Below, in pieces: positions 17,713 through 26,577 of a DNA stretch of 64,000 nucleotides. A program made the position numbers and the translations under genes. The notes under the pieces are model-generated. The model did no database searches. It worked only from the letters and a program-made list of their open reading frames with translations, and was not told where the DNA came from. The DNA is from Mariprofundaceae bacterium (GTDB taxonomy: Bacteria; Pseudomonadota; Zetaproteobacteria; Mariprofundales; Mariprofundaceae), in assembly GCA_021772895.1 (NCBI GenBank), contig JAJFLC010000013.1:106544-170543 (forward strand), read 5' to 3'. Within the stretch, counting starts at the first letter, position 1; each line of letters opens with the position of its first letter.

Positions 17713-19641
17713 CTAACCAGCCACCATCAAAGGCATCGGGCAATCCAGACCATCGGCGACCGCACGCAGCAGTTCACCTTCTTTCACCGAGATCACACCG
17801 TTACATAACACACAATGCACCGCGGCCTTCAGAATCGACTCTTTCAGGTGAGGTGTCGCCATGTTCAGTTCGGTTAATGCCTTATCAAAATGAGAAAACC
17901 GTGCATTCTTTTTATCCGGTAGCAGATGCTCTTCATCTACCAGCAAAGCCATCGACTCGGTAAAAACTGACGCGGCATTTTCTCCATGGCCTGTTCTTGC
18001 CAGCAGGGCAAGTACCACGACAACATGTGGAAATATGGTCTTCATTCGGTAATATTTCATCGGCAACGGTGCACTTCTGGTAAACTCACCATCCAATCGC
18101 CTGATCAGCATTCGATAGAGTACAAACTCAAACAGACTCACCGAATGATCAGCTTTGATCACCGCACCCACTGACTTTTTAAATATCGTATACTGAGGCA
18201 AGGACATCTCCTTCAAAGCAGGTAAAACCATCTCAGCCAATGGCAGGCGTAACTCCGAAGCCAAACCCTCAACTTCCATCTGAATCTCCAGCGTCTCCCT
18301 GAACACACTCGGATCGGCTGTTTTTTCCAATACTTGCAACTGCACCCTCTTTTTTTGTGTATCCCGATTCAAAAGCAGTGCATAAACCGCCGCTCGGGCT
18401 GTATAAGGATCATGCGCAAAATCACGAATTCTTGCAGGCATTTTGGCCATGAGCAGTGTGGCTTCCTGAACTGACTCAATATTCGGGCTACCCACCCTTG
18501 AAATGATATCATCAGGTGACACATATGAAACGGCCACCTCATCATCAGGTGCCACCATAAGTTCAGCCGCAGCATGTGAAATATTGGCCGATGATCGGGT
18601 CTTATAATTTACCTTCTCAAATTTCCCTTCAAACCTCGGTTCAATTCTCTTAATACGCTCTTCAAGCGGTGGATGTGTTGCCCACCAATCACTCGCATAC
18701 CAGGATTTTAACGCATTACCAAAAAAGAAATGGCTCACCTGCCCTGTTGCCACATGCGAAACCTTCGATCCTGCTTTATAACCACCAATAATTTTCAAAG
18801 CATCTGCAATGCCCGCAGGATTACGCGTAAATTGAACGGCAGATGCATCGGCAAGAAACTCGCGCTGCCGTGATACCGCACGTTTAATAAAATCTGCCAT
18901 CACAACGCCAACCGTACCCACAACAAAGAGCAACAACCCCATCACCAGAAGCCCGGGGTGTGTACCTCGCTCACGGGAATAACGCGATGTCGGTTTCATC
19001 GTCATCAATACAATGCCTGCATCCGAAACCAGCGTGATGCCAAACAACAATCCCATCATGCGCATCTTCATGGCTGAATCACCATTCAGAATATGACTAA
19101 ACTCGTGTGCCATCACACCTTGCAATTGATCACGATTAAGCAATTCAAGCGCACCGCGCGTGATGCCCACCACGGTATCTGAAGGTGAAAAACCTGCTGC
19201 AAATGCATTGATGCCCTGTTGTTCAAGAAGATAAACCGGTGGCACCGGCAACCCCGATGCAATGGCCATCTCTTCCACCACGTTTAATAATCTTCGATCA
19301 AGGGGACTCCGGCTGGCGGATGGAAGGTAAGTACCACCCAGCATCCGGGCGACTGCAGCCCCTCCGCCTTCGGAAAGTGCTCGAATACGGTAAACACTGC
19401 CACCCAGTATCACAGCCAGTGTGATACCGGTTGATACATAGAACACGTCCCAACTCCACAATTGATTGGCTGAGAAACCCATAAAACCTGTATCCTGATC
19501 AACAAACATTTGCCCCATCAGAATGCCCAATACCATGGCAAAATAAACAGCCATACTGATCAAAATAACCGACAGAACAAAAAGGACAATCAGAATTGCC
19601 GTATTTTTACGTGCCTGCTCCTGATAACCAAAGAAGTTCAT
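17713..19641 (-). CDS. M48 family zinc metalloprotease with C-terminal accessory domain
   Basis: A 642-aa membrane protease. Two N-terminal helices (about residues 14-80) precede a peptidase M48 domain with HEFSH at 179-183 (zinc ligands and catalytic Glu), two further helices, and the distal EFLADASAVQ zinc glutamate. The HtpX core ends near residue 350. The remaining 290 residues are helical, with a C-terminal TerB-like segment (VHCVLCNGVISVKEGELLRAVADGLDCP). It probably degrades damaged or misfolded membrane proteins. It is in an operon with LemA and an UMF1 transporter, and LemA-M48 is a recurring pair. Confidence 0.9.
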   Translation of the reverse strand: MNFFGYQEQARKNTAILIVLFVLSVILISMAVYFAMVLGILMGQMFVDQDTGFMGFSANQLWSWDVFYVSTGITLAVILGGSVYRIRALSEGGGAAVARMLGGTYLPSASRSPLDRRLLNVVEEMAIASGLPVPPVYLLEQQGINAFAAGFSPSDTVVGITRGALELLNRDQLQGVMAHEFSHILNGDSAMKMRMMGLLFGITLVSDAGIVLMTMKPTSRYSRERGTHPGLLVMGLLLFVVGTVGVVMADFIKRAVSRQREFLADASAVQFTRNPAGIADALKIIGGYKAGSKVSHVATGQVSHFFFGNALKSWYASDWWATHPPLEERIKRIEPRFEGKFEKVNYKTRSSANISHAAAELMVAPDDEVAVSYVSPDDIISRVGSPNIESVQEATLLMAKMPARIRDFAHDPYTARAAVYALLLNRDTQKKRVQLQVLEKTADPSVFRETLEIQMEVEGLASELRLPLAEMVLPALKEMSLPQYTIFKKSVGAVIKADHSVSLFEFVLYRMLIRRLDGEFTRSAPLPMKYYRMKTIFPHVVVVLALLARTGHGENAASVFTESMALLVDEEHLLPDKKNARFSHFDKALTELNMATPHLKESILKAAVHCVLCNGVISVKEGELLRAVADGLDCPMPLMVAG

Positions 19642-19684
19642 GAGTCACTGGCCCTGTTCATATGTATAAATAATCAGTCCAGAA

Positions 19685-20272
19685 TTAAAAACTGACTTCA
19701 ACCCGCTTTTTCACTTCAGGATTTGTAACTTCAAACAGCTCGGCTGATTTGAAATTCATCATGCCTGCAAACAATACATCAGGAAACGTCTCACGCTGGG
19801 TATTGTAAACCATGACTTCATCATTATACGCCTGTCTGGCAAAGCTGACTTTATTTTCCGTCGAGGTCAGTTCTTCGGAAAGCTGCGCCATGGTCTGATC
19901 AGCCTTCAAGTCAGGGTAGGCTTCAGTCAGCGCATTAAAATTGAGCATCGCGCCACCGAGCAAACCTTCCGCACCGGCCAAGGCTTTAATGGCATTGCCA
20001 TCATCTGGATGTGCACTTGCACGTTTCATCGCAGCCATCGCCTGATTTCTCGCTTCAATCACATGTGTGAGTGTGTCCTGCTCATGTTTGAGATATCCCT
20101 TGGCTGTTTCAACCAGGTTAGGAATCAGGTCATATCGGCGTTTTAACTGCACATCAATCTGCGCAAACGCATTTTTAAAACGATTTTTCATCTTTACCAG
20201 CCTGTTATAAATAACAATGGTATAGAGAATAAAAAAAGTAATCACACCAAGTACAATCCAAAGCACTGTCAT
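19685..20272 (-). CDS. lemA: LemA family protein
   Basis: A 195-aa protein with an N-terminal helix (LWIVLGVITFFILYTIVIY) and the LemA body (YNRLVKMKNRFKNAFAQIDVQLKRRYDLIPNLVE, LTSTENKVSFARQAYND, FPDVLFAGMMNF). It is anchored in the inner membrane and of unclear function. Its start codon overlaps the stop of the transporter gene by one base (TGATG), which shows translational coupling, and the M48 protease follows after 43 bases. Confidence 0.94.
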   Translation of the reverse strand: MTVLWIVLGVITFFILYTIVIYNRLVKMKNRFKNAFAQIDVQLKRRYDLIPNLVETAKGYLKHEQDTLTHVIEARNQAMAAMKRASAHPDDGNAIKALAGAEGLLGGAMLNFNALTEAYPDLKADQTMAQLSEELTSTENKVSFARQAYNDEVMVYNTQRETFPDVLFAGMMNFKSAELFEVTNPEVKKRVEVSF

Positions 20273-21555
20273 CAGCGCACCTCCTCAACATGCTTAGTCC
20301 CGCTATTTTCAATATTTACACGATAGAGCAACATTCCGCCAGCTGCAAACAGTAAAACAATCACGAGAATAGAAATTCGTGCACTGCCAGAGAGCATGCT
20401 GGCCGCTCCCATCATCAGCGGACCCAATACCGCCGCAAATTTACCCAACATATTATAAAAGCCAAAAAACTCAGCCGCCTGATTGGTTGGGATCAATCGT
20501 GCATACATCGATCGTGAAAGTGCCTGTATACCACCCATAACCAGTCCAATCGTGCCGGCCAGCAGATAAAAATCACGTGTACTCTCCATGCCATAACCCC
20601 AGAGACAAATACCGATATAAACACCAATGCAAATCAAAATACTGTTTTTTGCACCCCATTTTTCGCCGATACGCCCCCATGCCAATGCCGCAGGAAATGC
20701 TACAAACTGAGTCAACAGCAGCGCTATAATCAATACACTCGATTCAAAACCAAGTGCAAGACCATAATCGACCGCCATACGAATAATGGTTCCAACACCG
20801 TCGATATAAAGGAAATACGCTGCAAGAAAGAGAAACACAACACGCAGTCTGCGGACATGGTGGAATGTCTCGATAAATTGTTGCCAGCCTGCAACAAACG
20901 TTTGTCGCCATTCAACCCGCTCTGCCTCTCCTCTTTCATGAACAGAACCAACCAATGGCAACGTAAACAGGCCCCACCAAAGCGCAACCATAAGAAATGA
21001 TATTTGCACTGCCTCACTGCTCTCTGCCAATCCAAACCAGTCAGGGTACAGCACCATCAGCACACTGACAGCGAACTGCAACCCTCCACCGATATAACCC
21101 AGTGCATAACCCAGTGCTGAAACCCTGTCCAACTCAGGCTCTTCAGCCACATCAACAATCAGCGCATCATAAAAAACATTGCTACCGGAAAAACCGATTG
21201 CACCAAAAACATAAAGCATCACAGCCAGCACCCATGCGCCGTGCGCCACCAAAAAAAGTCCGGCTGTCATCAGCACACCCAATACAGTAAAGCTGATCAG
21301 CATCCGTTTTTTCAAACCGCCCTGATCTGCCACCGCACCCAGCACGGGTGCCAGCAATGCCACAACCAGACCTGCAACTGCATTGGCAATACCGAGCCAG
21401 AATGTGCTTTCGTTCACACTTAAATCAGCTGCCCAGAACTGTTTAAAAAAGATAGGAAAAAAACCGGCCATGACCGTGGTTGAATAAGCCGAATTGGCCC
21501 AGTCATACACAGCCCAGGTATAAACAGTTTTCCTGTCAGCGTATCTCATGTGCAT
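20272..21555 (-). CDS. UMF1 family MFS transporter
   Basis: A 427-aa major-facilitator protein with 12 helices. The start YTWAVYDWANSAYSTTVMAG and the loop ADQGGLKKRMLI are typical of the UMF1/Atg22-like group. ALSRSMYARLIPTNQAAEFFGFYNM is the conserved segment between helices. The substrate is unknown; some members are proposed to export metabolites. It is the first gene of a coupled operon with LemA and the M48 protease. The first three codons contain a second possible ATG (MHMRYAD). Confidence 0.88.
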   Translation of the reverse strand: MHMRYADRKTVYTWAVYDWANSAYSTTVMAGFFPIFFKQFWAADLSVNESTFWLGIANAVAGLVVALLAPVLGAVADQGGLKKRMLISFTVLGVLMTAGLFLVAHGAWVLAVMLYVFGAIGFSGSNVFYDALIVDVAEEPELDRVSALGYALGYIGGGLQFAVSVLMVLYPDWFGLAESSEAVQISFLMVALWWGLFTLPLVGSVHERGEAERVEWRQTFVAGWQQFIETFHHVRRLRVVFLFLAAYFLYIDGVGTIIRMAVDYGLALGFESSVLIIALLLTQFVAFPAALAWGRIGEKWGAKNSILICIGVYIGICLWGYGMESTRDFYLLAGTIGLVMGGIQALSRSMYARLIPTNQAAEFFGFYNMLGKFAAVLGPLMMGAASMLSGSARISILVIVLLFAAGGMLLYRVNIENSGTKHVEEVR

Positions 21556-21648
21556 AAGTTAAAGGATAATAATTTAAATTTCGAGAACACGGTTGAACAA
21601 ACCGATTAAGTCAACCACCTCACTGTCAATGCTGGTCGATATGTAACA

Positions 21649-22539
21649 CTACAGTTCGATTTCCAAACCTTCCTGTGCAAGGAAGTATTCAGGATCGCCA
21701 TCATGTCGTGGGTTGCGTGCAAGCGCTTCGGCAAACACAGCTTCAAGCGCATTATCACTTCGTGTCGGTTCATGATGCGTGCAATACAGTGTTTTTGCTT
21801 TGGCTTCTTTTGCCATCTGAATGGATGTATCAAAGGTTCCATGACCCCATCCGATTTTTTGCATGTATTCATCAGGCGTATATGAGGTATCGGCGATTAA
21901 CACATCCACGCCGTTGATGACATCCATAATTGATTTGTTTTTTTCAGCCATAATCGCCTGATATTCAGCATATTCTTCGGGCTCATCCACCGTATAAATA
22001 TTTCGCAATGGTTCATGATCTCCGGTAAAAAATACCGACTTGCCATTACACTCCACCCGATACCCAAAATTAATCACAGGGTGATTCATCATGACCGGTG
22101 TCACGACCGCATCTCCTATGATAATTTTCTCTTCTTCTTTCAGTGAAAAATATTCAATGTCCGCTTTAAGTTCCGCTTCACGGATCGGGAAAAATCGATA
22201 TTGAAGCTGAGTGGTCAGAATTTCGGAAATACCTTTTTGCGATACTGGATCAGCCGCACCATGAATTTTCACCGTGTTGCCGGGCACAAAAAACGGGATG
22301 AAAAATGGAAGTCCTTGAATATGATCCCAATGCGTATGTGTATTAAAAATATTTGATGTTAAAGGAAACTCAGAAAACAACGATTGAGAAAGTGGAAAAA
22401 TTCCGGTGCCAGCATCCAGAATAATCAATTCGCCAGCATCACTACGCACCTCAATACACGTTGTGTTACCACCATACTTTACGGTAGCAGGCCCCGGCGA
22501 AGCAATTGAACCCCGCACACCCCAAAACTTAATTTTCAT
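21649..22539 (-). CDS. Metallo-beta-lactamase-fold hydrolase
   Basis: A 296-aa protein starting MKIKFWGVRGSIASPG, with the metal motif THTHWDHIQG (HxHxDH), a later HPVINFGYRVE, GDHE and the terminal CTHHEPTRSD. This is the group of single-domain MBL enzymes related to PhnP/cyclic nucleotide phosphodiesterases. The substrate is not known. It is downstream of an HDOD gene with 26 bases between them, so a joint signalling role is possible but unproven. Confidence 0.87.
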   Translation of the reverse strand: MKIKFWGVRGSIASPGPATVKYGGNTTCIEVRSDAGELIILDAGTGIFPLSQSLFSEFPLTSNIFNTHTHWDHIQGLPFFIPFFVPGNTVKIHGAADPVSQKGISEILTTQLQYRFFPIREAELKADIEYFSLKEEEKIIIGDAVVTPVMMNHPVINFGYRVECNGKSVFFTGDHEPLRNIYTVDEPEEYAEYQAIMAEKNKSIMDVINGVDVLIADTSYTPDEYMQKIGWGHGTFDTSIQMAKEAKAKTLYCTHHEPTRSDNALEAVFAEALARNPRHDGDPEYFLAQEGLEIEL

Positions 22540-22565
22540 GTGCTGACCCTATCACAGGGATTGGG

Positions 22566-23408
22566 TCACATGTAAATGAAAGATTCTGCTTTCTCAACTT
22601 CACCACGCATGTCTCCCAGCGATTCAATCATTCCATCCAGATCCATTCCAAAGCGCTGAACGATATGTTCAGGAAAAGCTTCAATGATTGGGTTGCCACT
22701 AAAACCGAATTCTAATCTTTTACTCACCTGATCGGCTGCAAAAATACAATCATCGATGGCATCGAGTGCATTGGGTGTATGATGATTGCGGATGCATAAT
22801 ATTAAATCTTCCGGTAGCTCCCACTTTTCAGCCAGCATTGCACCAATCTCCGTGTGATTTGCACCAATAATTTTCATTTCCGCATCATGTAGATTTATAT
22901 TTTCCTCACGAGCCATAATAATAGCACGGCCAAATTCTTCCGGCATAAACTGAACCAAAACCACTTTTCCAAAATCATGTAATAAGCCCGCTACAAAAAA
23001 ATCACCGCCATCCGAACGTTTGAGATAATCTTTTGCAAGGCGCTGAGCAATTGATGCAGTCGTTAAAGAGTGAAGAAGAAATTTATTAATATCAAATTCA
23101 GCACTGCTTTTCCTTGGCAATGAACTCACTGTGGCAATACTCAGCGCAAGGTTTTTGACGGTATTTAACCCCAAATAAACCACAGCATGCCTAACCGAAG
23201 AAACACTTCTTGTTAATGCAAAATAAGCTGAATTCACCAGTTTAAGTAACTTCATGGTGATGACTGGGTCGTATTCAATCACCTGCACAAGGTCTTTGGG
23301 TGCGCAATTAACATCATTGGTAAGCTGAATAACCCGGTGAACACTTTTCGGGAACGGTGGCATCTGATCCACCATGCTCATTAACCTGTTTTTAAGTTCG
23401 CTATCCAT
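22566..23408 (-). CDS. HDOD domain signalling protein
   Basis: A 280-aa single-domain HDOD protein. Characteristic segments are PPFPKSVHRVIQLTND, VIEYDPVITMKLLKLVNSAYF, HAVVYLGLNTVKNLALSI, FFVAGLLHDFGKVVLVQFMPEEF and AEKWELPEDLILCIRNHH. HDOD proteins resemble HD phosphodiesterases but usually lack catalysis, and act in c-di-GMP or stress signalling. It heads a two-gene operon with the MBL-fold gene. Confidence 0.92.
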   Translation of the reverse strand: MDSELKNRLMSMVDQMPPFPKSVHRVIQLTNDVNCAPKDLVQVIEYDPVITMKLLKLVNSAYFALTRSVSSVRHAVVYLGLNTVKNLALSIATVSSLPRKSSAEFDINKFLLHSLTTASIAQRLAKDYLKRSDGGDFFVAGLLHDFGKVVLVQFMPEEFGRAIIMAREENINLHDAEMKIIGANHTEIGAMLAEKWELPEDLILCIRNHHTPNALDAIDDCIFAADQVSKRLEFGFSGNPIIEAFPEHIVQRFGMDLDGMIESLGDMRGEVEKAESFIYM

Positions 23409-23502
23409 TCATTCCTGCCCAAAACTTTTTCTTTGAATCCTATGTCAGCAAGAAGCATACCGTTTACTGGAGAATTGCTTTGACGCTATCCAGGCCCATG
23501 GC

Positions 23503-24081
23503 ATGCTTTGCATTATGCATAAAAGCGTAGAAAATCCTGAACACTGGCTGGCCAACCATGGCGATTACCTCTACCGATATGCTATGTCCCGCCTGCGTAA
23601 CGAAGAACTTTCTGCTGATATGGTACAGGAAGCTCTTTTAGCAGCCTGGAAAGGATGGAAGAACTTTGCCGGAAAGTCCTCTGTCCGAACCTGGCTGGTA
23701 GGCATTCTCAAACACAAAATCATTGACCATATCCGCAAAGAGATCAGAGATAGAAAACTCGCCGATGCGGTCGAATCTGACCCGACGTCAGCCTGGTTTG
23801 ATGCAGATGGGAAATGGCTGGAGGCACCTCGAGCCTGGAAAGAAAACCCGGAAGAACTCTGTGAAAGCGAACAGTTTCAAAAAACATTGCAGGGCTGTAT
23901 CAGTAAACTTCCTGAGAAACAGCAAATTATTTTCCAAATGCGTGAGCTTATAGGTGAAGATACCGATACTATATGTAAGGAAGCGGACATCACTTCGACT
24001 CATCTGCATGTGCTAATCCATCGTGCACGGCTCGCACTGCGTACGTGTCTGGAACATCACTGGTTTGGAGGCTCCCGCTAA
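23503..24081 (+). CDS. ECF-type RNA polymerase sigma factor
   Basis: A 192-aa sigma-70 family protein. Region 2 is HGDYLYRYAMSRLRNEELSADMVQEALLAAWKGW, and region 4 contains LPEKQQIIFQMRELIGEDTDTICKEADITSTHLHVLIHRARLALR. The N-terminal region carries no 1.1 domain, so it is an ECF type. ATG 23515 is an alternative start. It is followed two bases later by a small zinc-finger protein that is probably its anti-sigma factor. The neighbouring cytochrome gene is on the other strand. Confidence 0.92.
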   Translation: MLCIMHKSVENPEHWLANHGDYLYRYAMSRLRNEELSADMVQEALLAAWKGWKNFAGKSSVRTWLVGILKHKIIDHIRKEIRDRKLADAVESDPTSAWFDADGKWLEAPRAWKENPEELCESEQFQKTLQGCISKLPEKQQIIFQMRELIGEDTDTICKEADITSTHLHVLIHRARLALRTCLEHHWFGGSR

Positions 24082-24083
24082 AA

Positions 24084-24347
24084 ATGAAACATTTCTGCCA
24101 GAAGGCCAGTCAACTTGCATCCGATGCATTTGAACGCAATCTGACTTTTTGGGAGCGTTTAAAACTGCGATTACACTTAAGCATCTGTGGCATGTGCAGG
24201 CACTATGCTGACAACCTTAAACTGCTAAACAAAATTTTGTTTGGCATGCATCATCAACAAAAAGATGACGATATATGCCTCTCCGATGAAGATCGCAAAC
24301 GAATCGAAACAGCTCTTAAACAAAGCACAACACATTCCGAGCATTAA
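24084..24347 (+). CDS. Zinc-binding anti-sigma factor (ZAS type)
   Basis: An 87-aa protein beginning MKHFCQKASQLASDAFERNLTFWERLKLRLHL, with the HLSICGMC segment, the H-x3-C-x2-C motif of zinc-containing anti-sigma factors. It has no transmembrane helix, so it would be soluble. ATG 24084 follows the sigma stop after two bases; a longer frame exists but overlaps the sigma gene. It probably binds and silences the adjacent sigma factor, and may respond to redox through the zinc-coordinating cysteines. Confidence 0.82.
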   Translation: MKHFCQKASQLASDAFERNLTFWERLKLRLHLSICGMCRHYADNLKLLNKILFGMHHQQKDDDICLSDEDRKRIETALKQSTTHSEH

Positions 24348-24358
24348 CTATACTGGTA

Positions 24359-25678
24359 CTATAACCTGACACTTTTTTCGTAGAGCGTGTAATCATTGGA
24401 TTCAGCTTGATCAATGGCTTGCCTGATTAAAGTTTCTGCATCAACTTCCAAATCATCATGCAATAATCCCTCATAAATCCCTTTATAAAAATGATCCGGG
24501 ATAACGTTAACGCGGTAATGCACCTGATCTGTTTTAGCTGGAACTTCTGAAATTTCAAAGTCCCTTGTCTCATCTGGCATCAGGCGTGTATCCCTCTTCT
24601 CCTTCCAGCCCTCATCAAAATAAACCTCGCGAATAATCTCCCATTGCCATGTTTTTAAAATATTTCCTTCATGATCAATAGCCTCAGCCAACACCACCAC
24701 TTTCGGCGTGACATAAGTCGGAAAAGCATGTCCGATCCATTTAGAATGGATACGCAATAAAGCGCCTCCGCCCTTTTTCTCAAGTGTAAAGTCCAGCCCT
24801 TTTTTTGTCATTTCCAGATCATGAATGCCCCGAAACTCATGTTTGCGATCCGGCATATGACAATTCTGGCAATGCACACCTTCTCTGGCAAAGCGACTCT
24901 CCTTCCATTCCTTCACGGTGTTTTCCAATGGCTTTCCATTGATCGCATAAGATTGAGGAAACTGGTGGCAAGAAGCACAGAAATTTGATTCCTCAAAACC
25001 CTTTATGCCAGTAAAACCATCATGGGCATCTACTTTAACCTTGCCTGTCTTCCCTGTGTTCCGCTGTGGCGGTCCAAAACGTTGCCAACCACGTACATGG
25101 CATGCTGCACACGTCACTCCCGCATGGCGGAGCGGGAGCCCTGATTTACTTAACTCCCCTTTTTCTGAAAAACCCATGGGATGTTGAAGTTTTGTTTTCA
25201 GTGAGCTCAGCATATCCTGATTTGAAATATATTTTTGCTCTGCCAGAGGCGCATGGCATTTTAAGCAATCATTGCCTTCTCCATGACCCATGCCAGGAAA
25301 CTGCCCAATCAAACCCGGCGAATAAGCACCCGCATGCAGACTTTTTTTCCATGCATCAAACTGTTCAACATGGCACTGCGCACAAGCTTCAGGTTTCAAG
25401 TTCTTTTCCAATGCAGACCACGTATGTGGTGCATCTCCTTTTGTGGCTATAGGATAAGTCCAGTATGCCTCGATAAAATCGGCATCACTTTCTTCCTGTT
25501 CTGCAAGGCCTACCTGCTCAGGTAGTTCCCCAGACTGATCATCCTGAATTTCTATTTTGCCCTGTGGCTGATTTATGTTTTCAACACTTTGCCCTGATTC
25601 AGTTATTTGATGCGAATAAAAATACAGGAGCGTTAACCCACCTGCCAACAAGATCAAAGGAAATATCATTTTTTTCAT
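24359..25678 (-). CDS. Pentaheme c-type cytochrome, membrane-anchored
   Basis: A 439-aa protein with an N-terminal anchor (MIFPLILLAGGLTLLYFY) and five CxxCH heme sites: CAQCH, CLKCH, CAACH, CASCH and CQNCH, all between about residues 95 and 275. A heme-free C-terminal region of about 150 residues follows (beta-rich, YRVNVIPDHFYKGIYEG). It is likely periplasmic and involved in electron transfer. The cytochrome c-554/hydroxylamine-like group is a possible relative, but no catalytic motif is recognised. It lies next to an NPC-repeat cytochrome gene on the same strand, separated by a terminator. Confidence 0.88.
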   Translation of the reverse strand: MKKMIFPLILLAGGLTLLYFYSHQITESGQSVENINQPQGKIEIQDDQSGELPEQVGLAEQEESDADFIEAYWTYPIATKGDAPHTWSALEKNLKPEACAQCHVEQFDAWKKSLHAGAYSPGLIGQFPGMGHGEGNDCLKCHAPLAEQKYISNQDMLSSLKTKLQHPMGFSEKGELSKSGLPLRHAGVTCAACHVRGWQRFGPPQRNTGKTGKVKVDAHDGFTGIKGFEESNFCASCHQFPQSYAINGKPLENTVKEWKESRFAREGVHCQNCHMPDRKHEFRGIHDLEMTKKGLDFTLEKKGGGALLRIHSKWIGHAFPTYVTPKVVVLAEAIDHEGNILKTWQWEIIREVYFDEGWKEKRDTRLMPDETRDFEISEVPAKTDQVHYRVNVIPDHFYKGIYEGLLHDDLEVDAETLIRQAIDQAESNDYTLYEKSVRL

Positions 25679-25701
25679 TCAGCGATCCTTTACCAACACT
25701 C

Positions 25702-25737
25702 AAAAACGTCAAGAGGCAGCGATTTCACTGCCTCTTG
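25702..25737 (-). terminator. Terminator of the NPC-repeat cytochrome gene
   Basis: CAAGAGGCAG (25710-25719) and CTGCCTCTTG (25728-25737) are a perfect 10-bp stem around an 8-base loop, followed on the minus strand by ACGTTTTTG. Confidence 0.8.
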
Positions 25738-25798
25738 CATTATCTTCTTTTCATTCTGGATATCCTGAACAAGGTAAAAAAACTTACTTAAAACTTCT

Positions 25799-26377
25799 CT
25801 ATTTACGATTGGCTCGCAAATACTGCATCCGATATGCCCGAAAATAGGCTGCCATGGCCGTTAAATCTTTCGAATTTCTGTCAAATTGTTTGCCCTTCAT
25901 CGGATTTAACATGCAATAGTTAATCATCTGATCAAGCGTCACCACATCACCCACCATTTCAACATAATGGGGAAAGTTCTGATTCTTATCCAGATTCAAC
26001 AACTCATAATCTGCATGACAGGATTTACACGAAACACCCGCCGTTCCAAGTGACTCATCGCTCCACATTTTTTTACCCGCAGCAGCAGCCTGCTGAAAGT
26101 TATCAAACGCATGTTTCCTGATCGGTGTATTACCAGCATCACCGCATGGGTTCATACCACAAGGATTACATGGGTTAGCATGCTTTTTCATACCGCAAGG
26201 ATTGCATGGGTTGGCATGTTTCTTATGCATATCTTTCATATCACATGGATTAGCGTGTTTCATTGCACATGGGTTACACGGGTTTTCATGGTGGGCAGCT
26301 GTGGCTGAAAATGCGAAACTTCCCATCATCAACATAATCGCTGCTGCCATCCCTAGTGTTTTATTCAATTTAATCAT
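25799..26377 (-). CDS. Monoheme cytochrome c with N-terminal Asn-Pro-Cys repeat region
   Basis: A 192-aa secreted protein. A signal peptide (MIKLNKTLGMAAAIMLMMGS) precedes a region of about 45 residues with repeated NPCNPCxMKxHA-type units (eight cysteines, many His, Lys and Met), then a cytochrome c domain with CKSCH and the distal NYCMLNPMKGKQF, where Met is probably the second ligand. The repeats suggest metal binding in the periplasm. ATG 26377 has AGGAG 7 bases upstream; the longer frame to 26428 lacks support. No family name is recognised for the combination. Possibly functionally linked to the pentaheme cytochrome downstream. Confidence 0.8.
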   Translation of the reverse strand: MIKLNKTLGMAAAIMLMMGSFAFSATAAHHENPCNPCAMKHANPCDMKDMHKKHANPCNPCGMKKHANPCNPCGMNPCGDAGNTPIRKHAFDNFQQAAAAGKKMWSDESLGTAGVSCKSCHADYELLNLDKNQNFPHYVEMVGDVVTLDQMINYCMLNPMKGKQFDRNSKDLTAMAAYFRAYRMQYLRANRK

Positions 26378-26577
26378 CTGGCCTCTCCTCGATTTATAAA
26401 CCTTTTTACGGCTTTTTTCTAACCGCACACATTGAGTCGATAAAGTGTCCAGCCTCTTACAACAGTTTTTTTCTCATACGATTTCACGTGCATGATTTTG
26501 GCAGGCCACCTATAACCTGCACGGACACTCTGGCTTTTTCAGAACATCCCTAGGTCGATTACAATTCAAATCTCCAG

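Noticed and set aside
26111..26308. Short spaced repeats that look CRISPR-like
   Set aside because: They are codon repeats (NPC units) inside a coding frame with no spacers of constant length and no cas genes.
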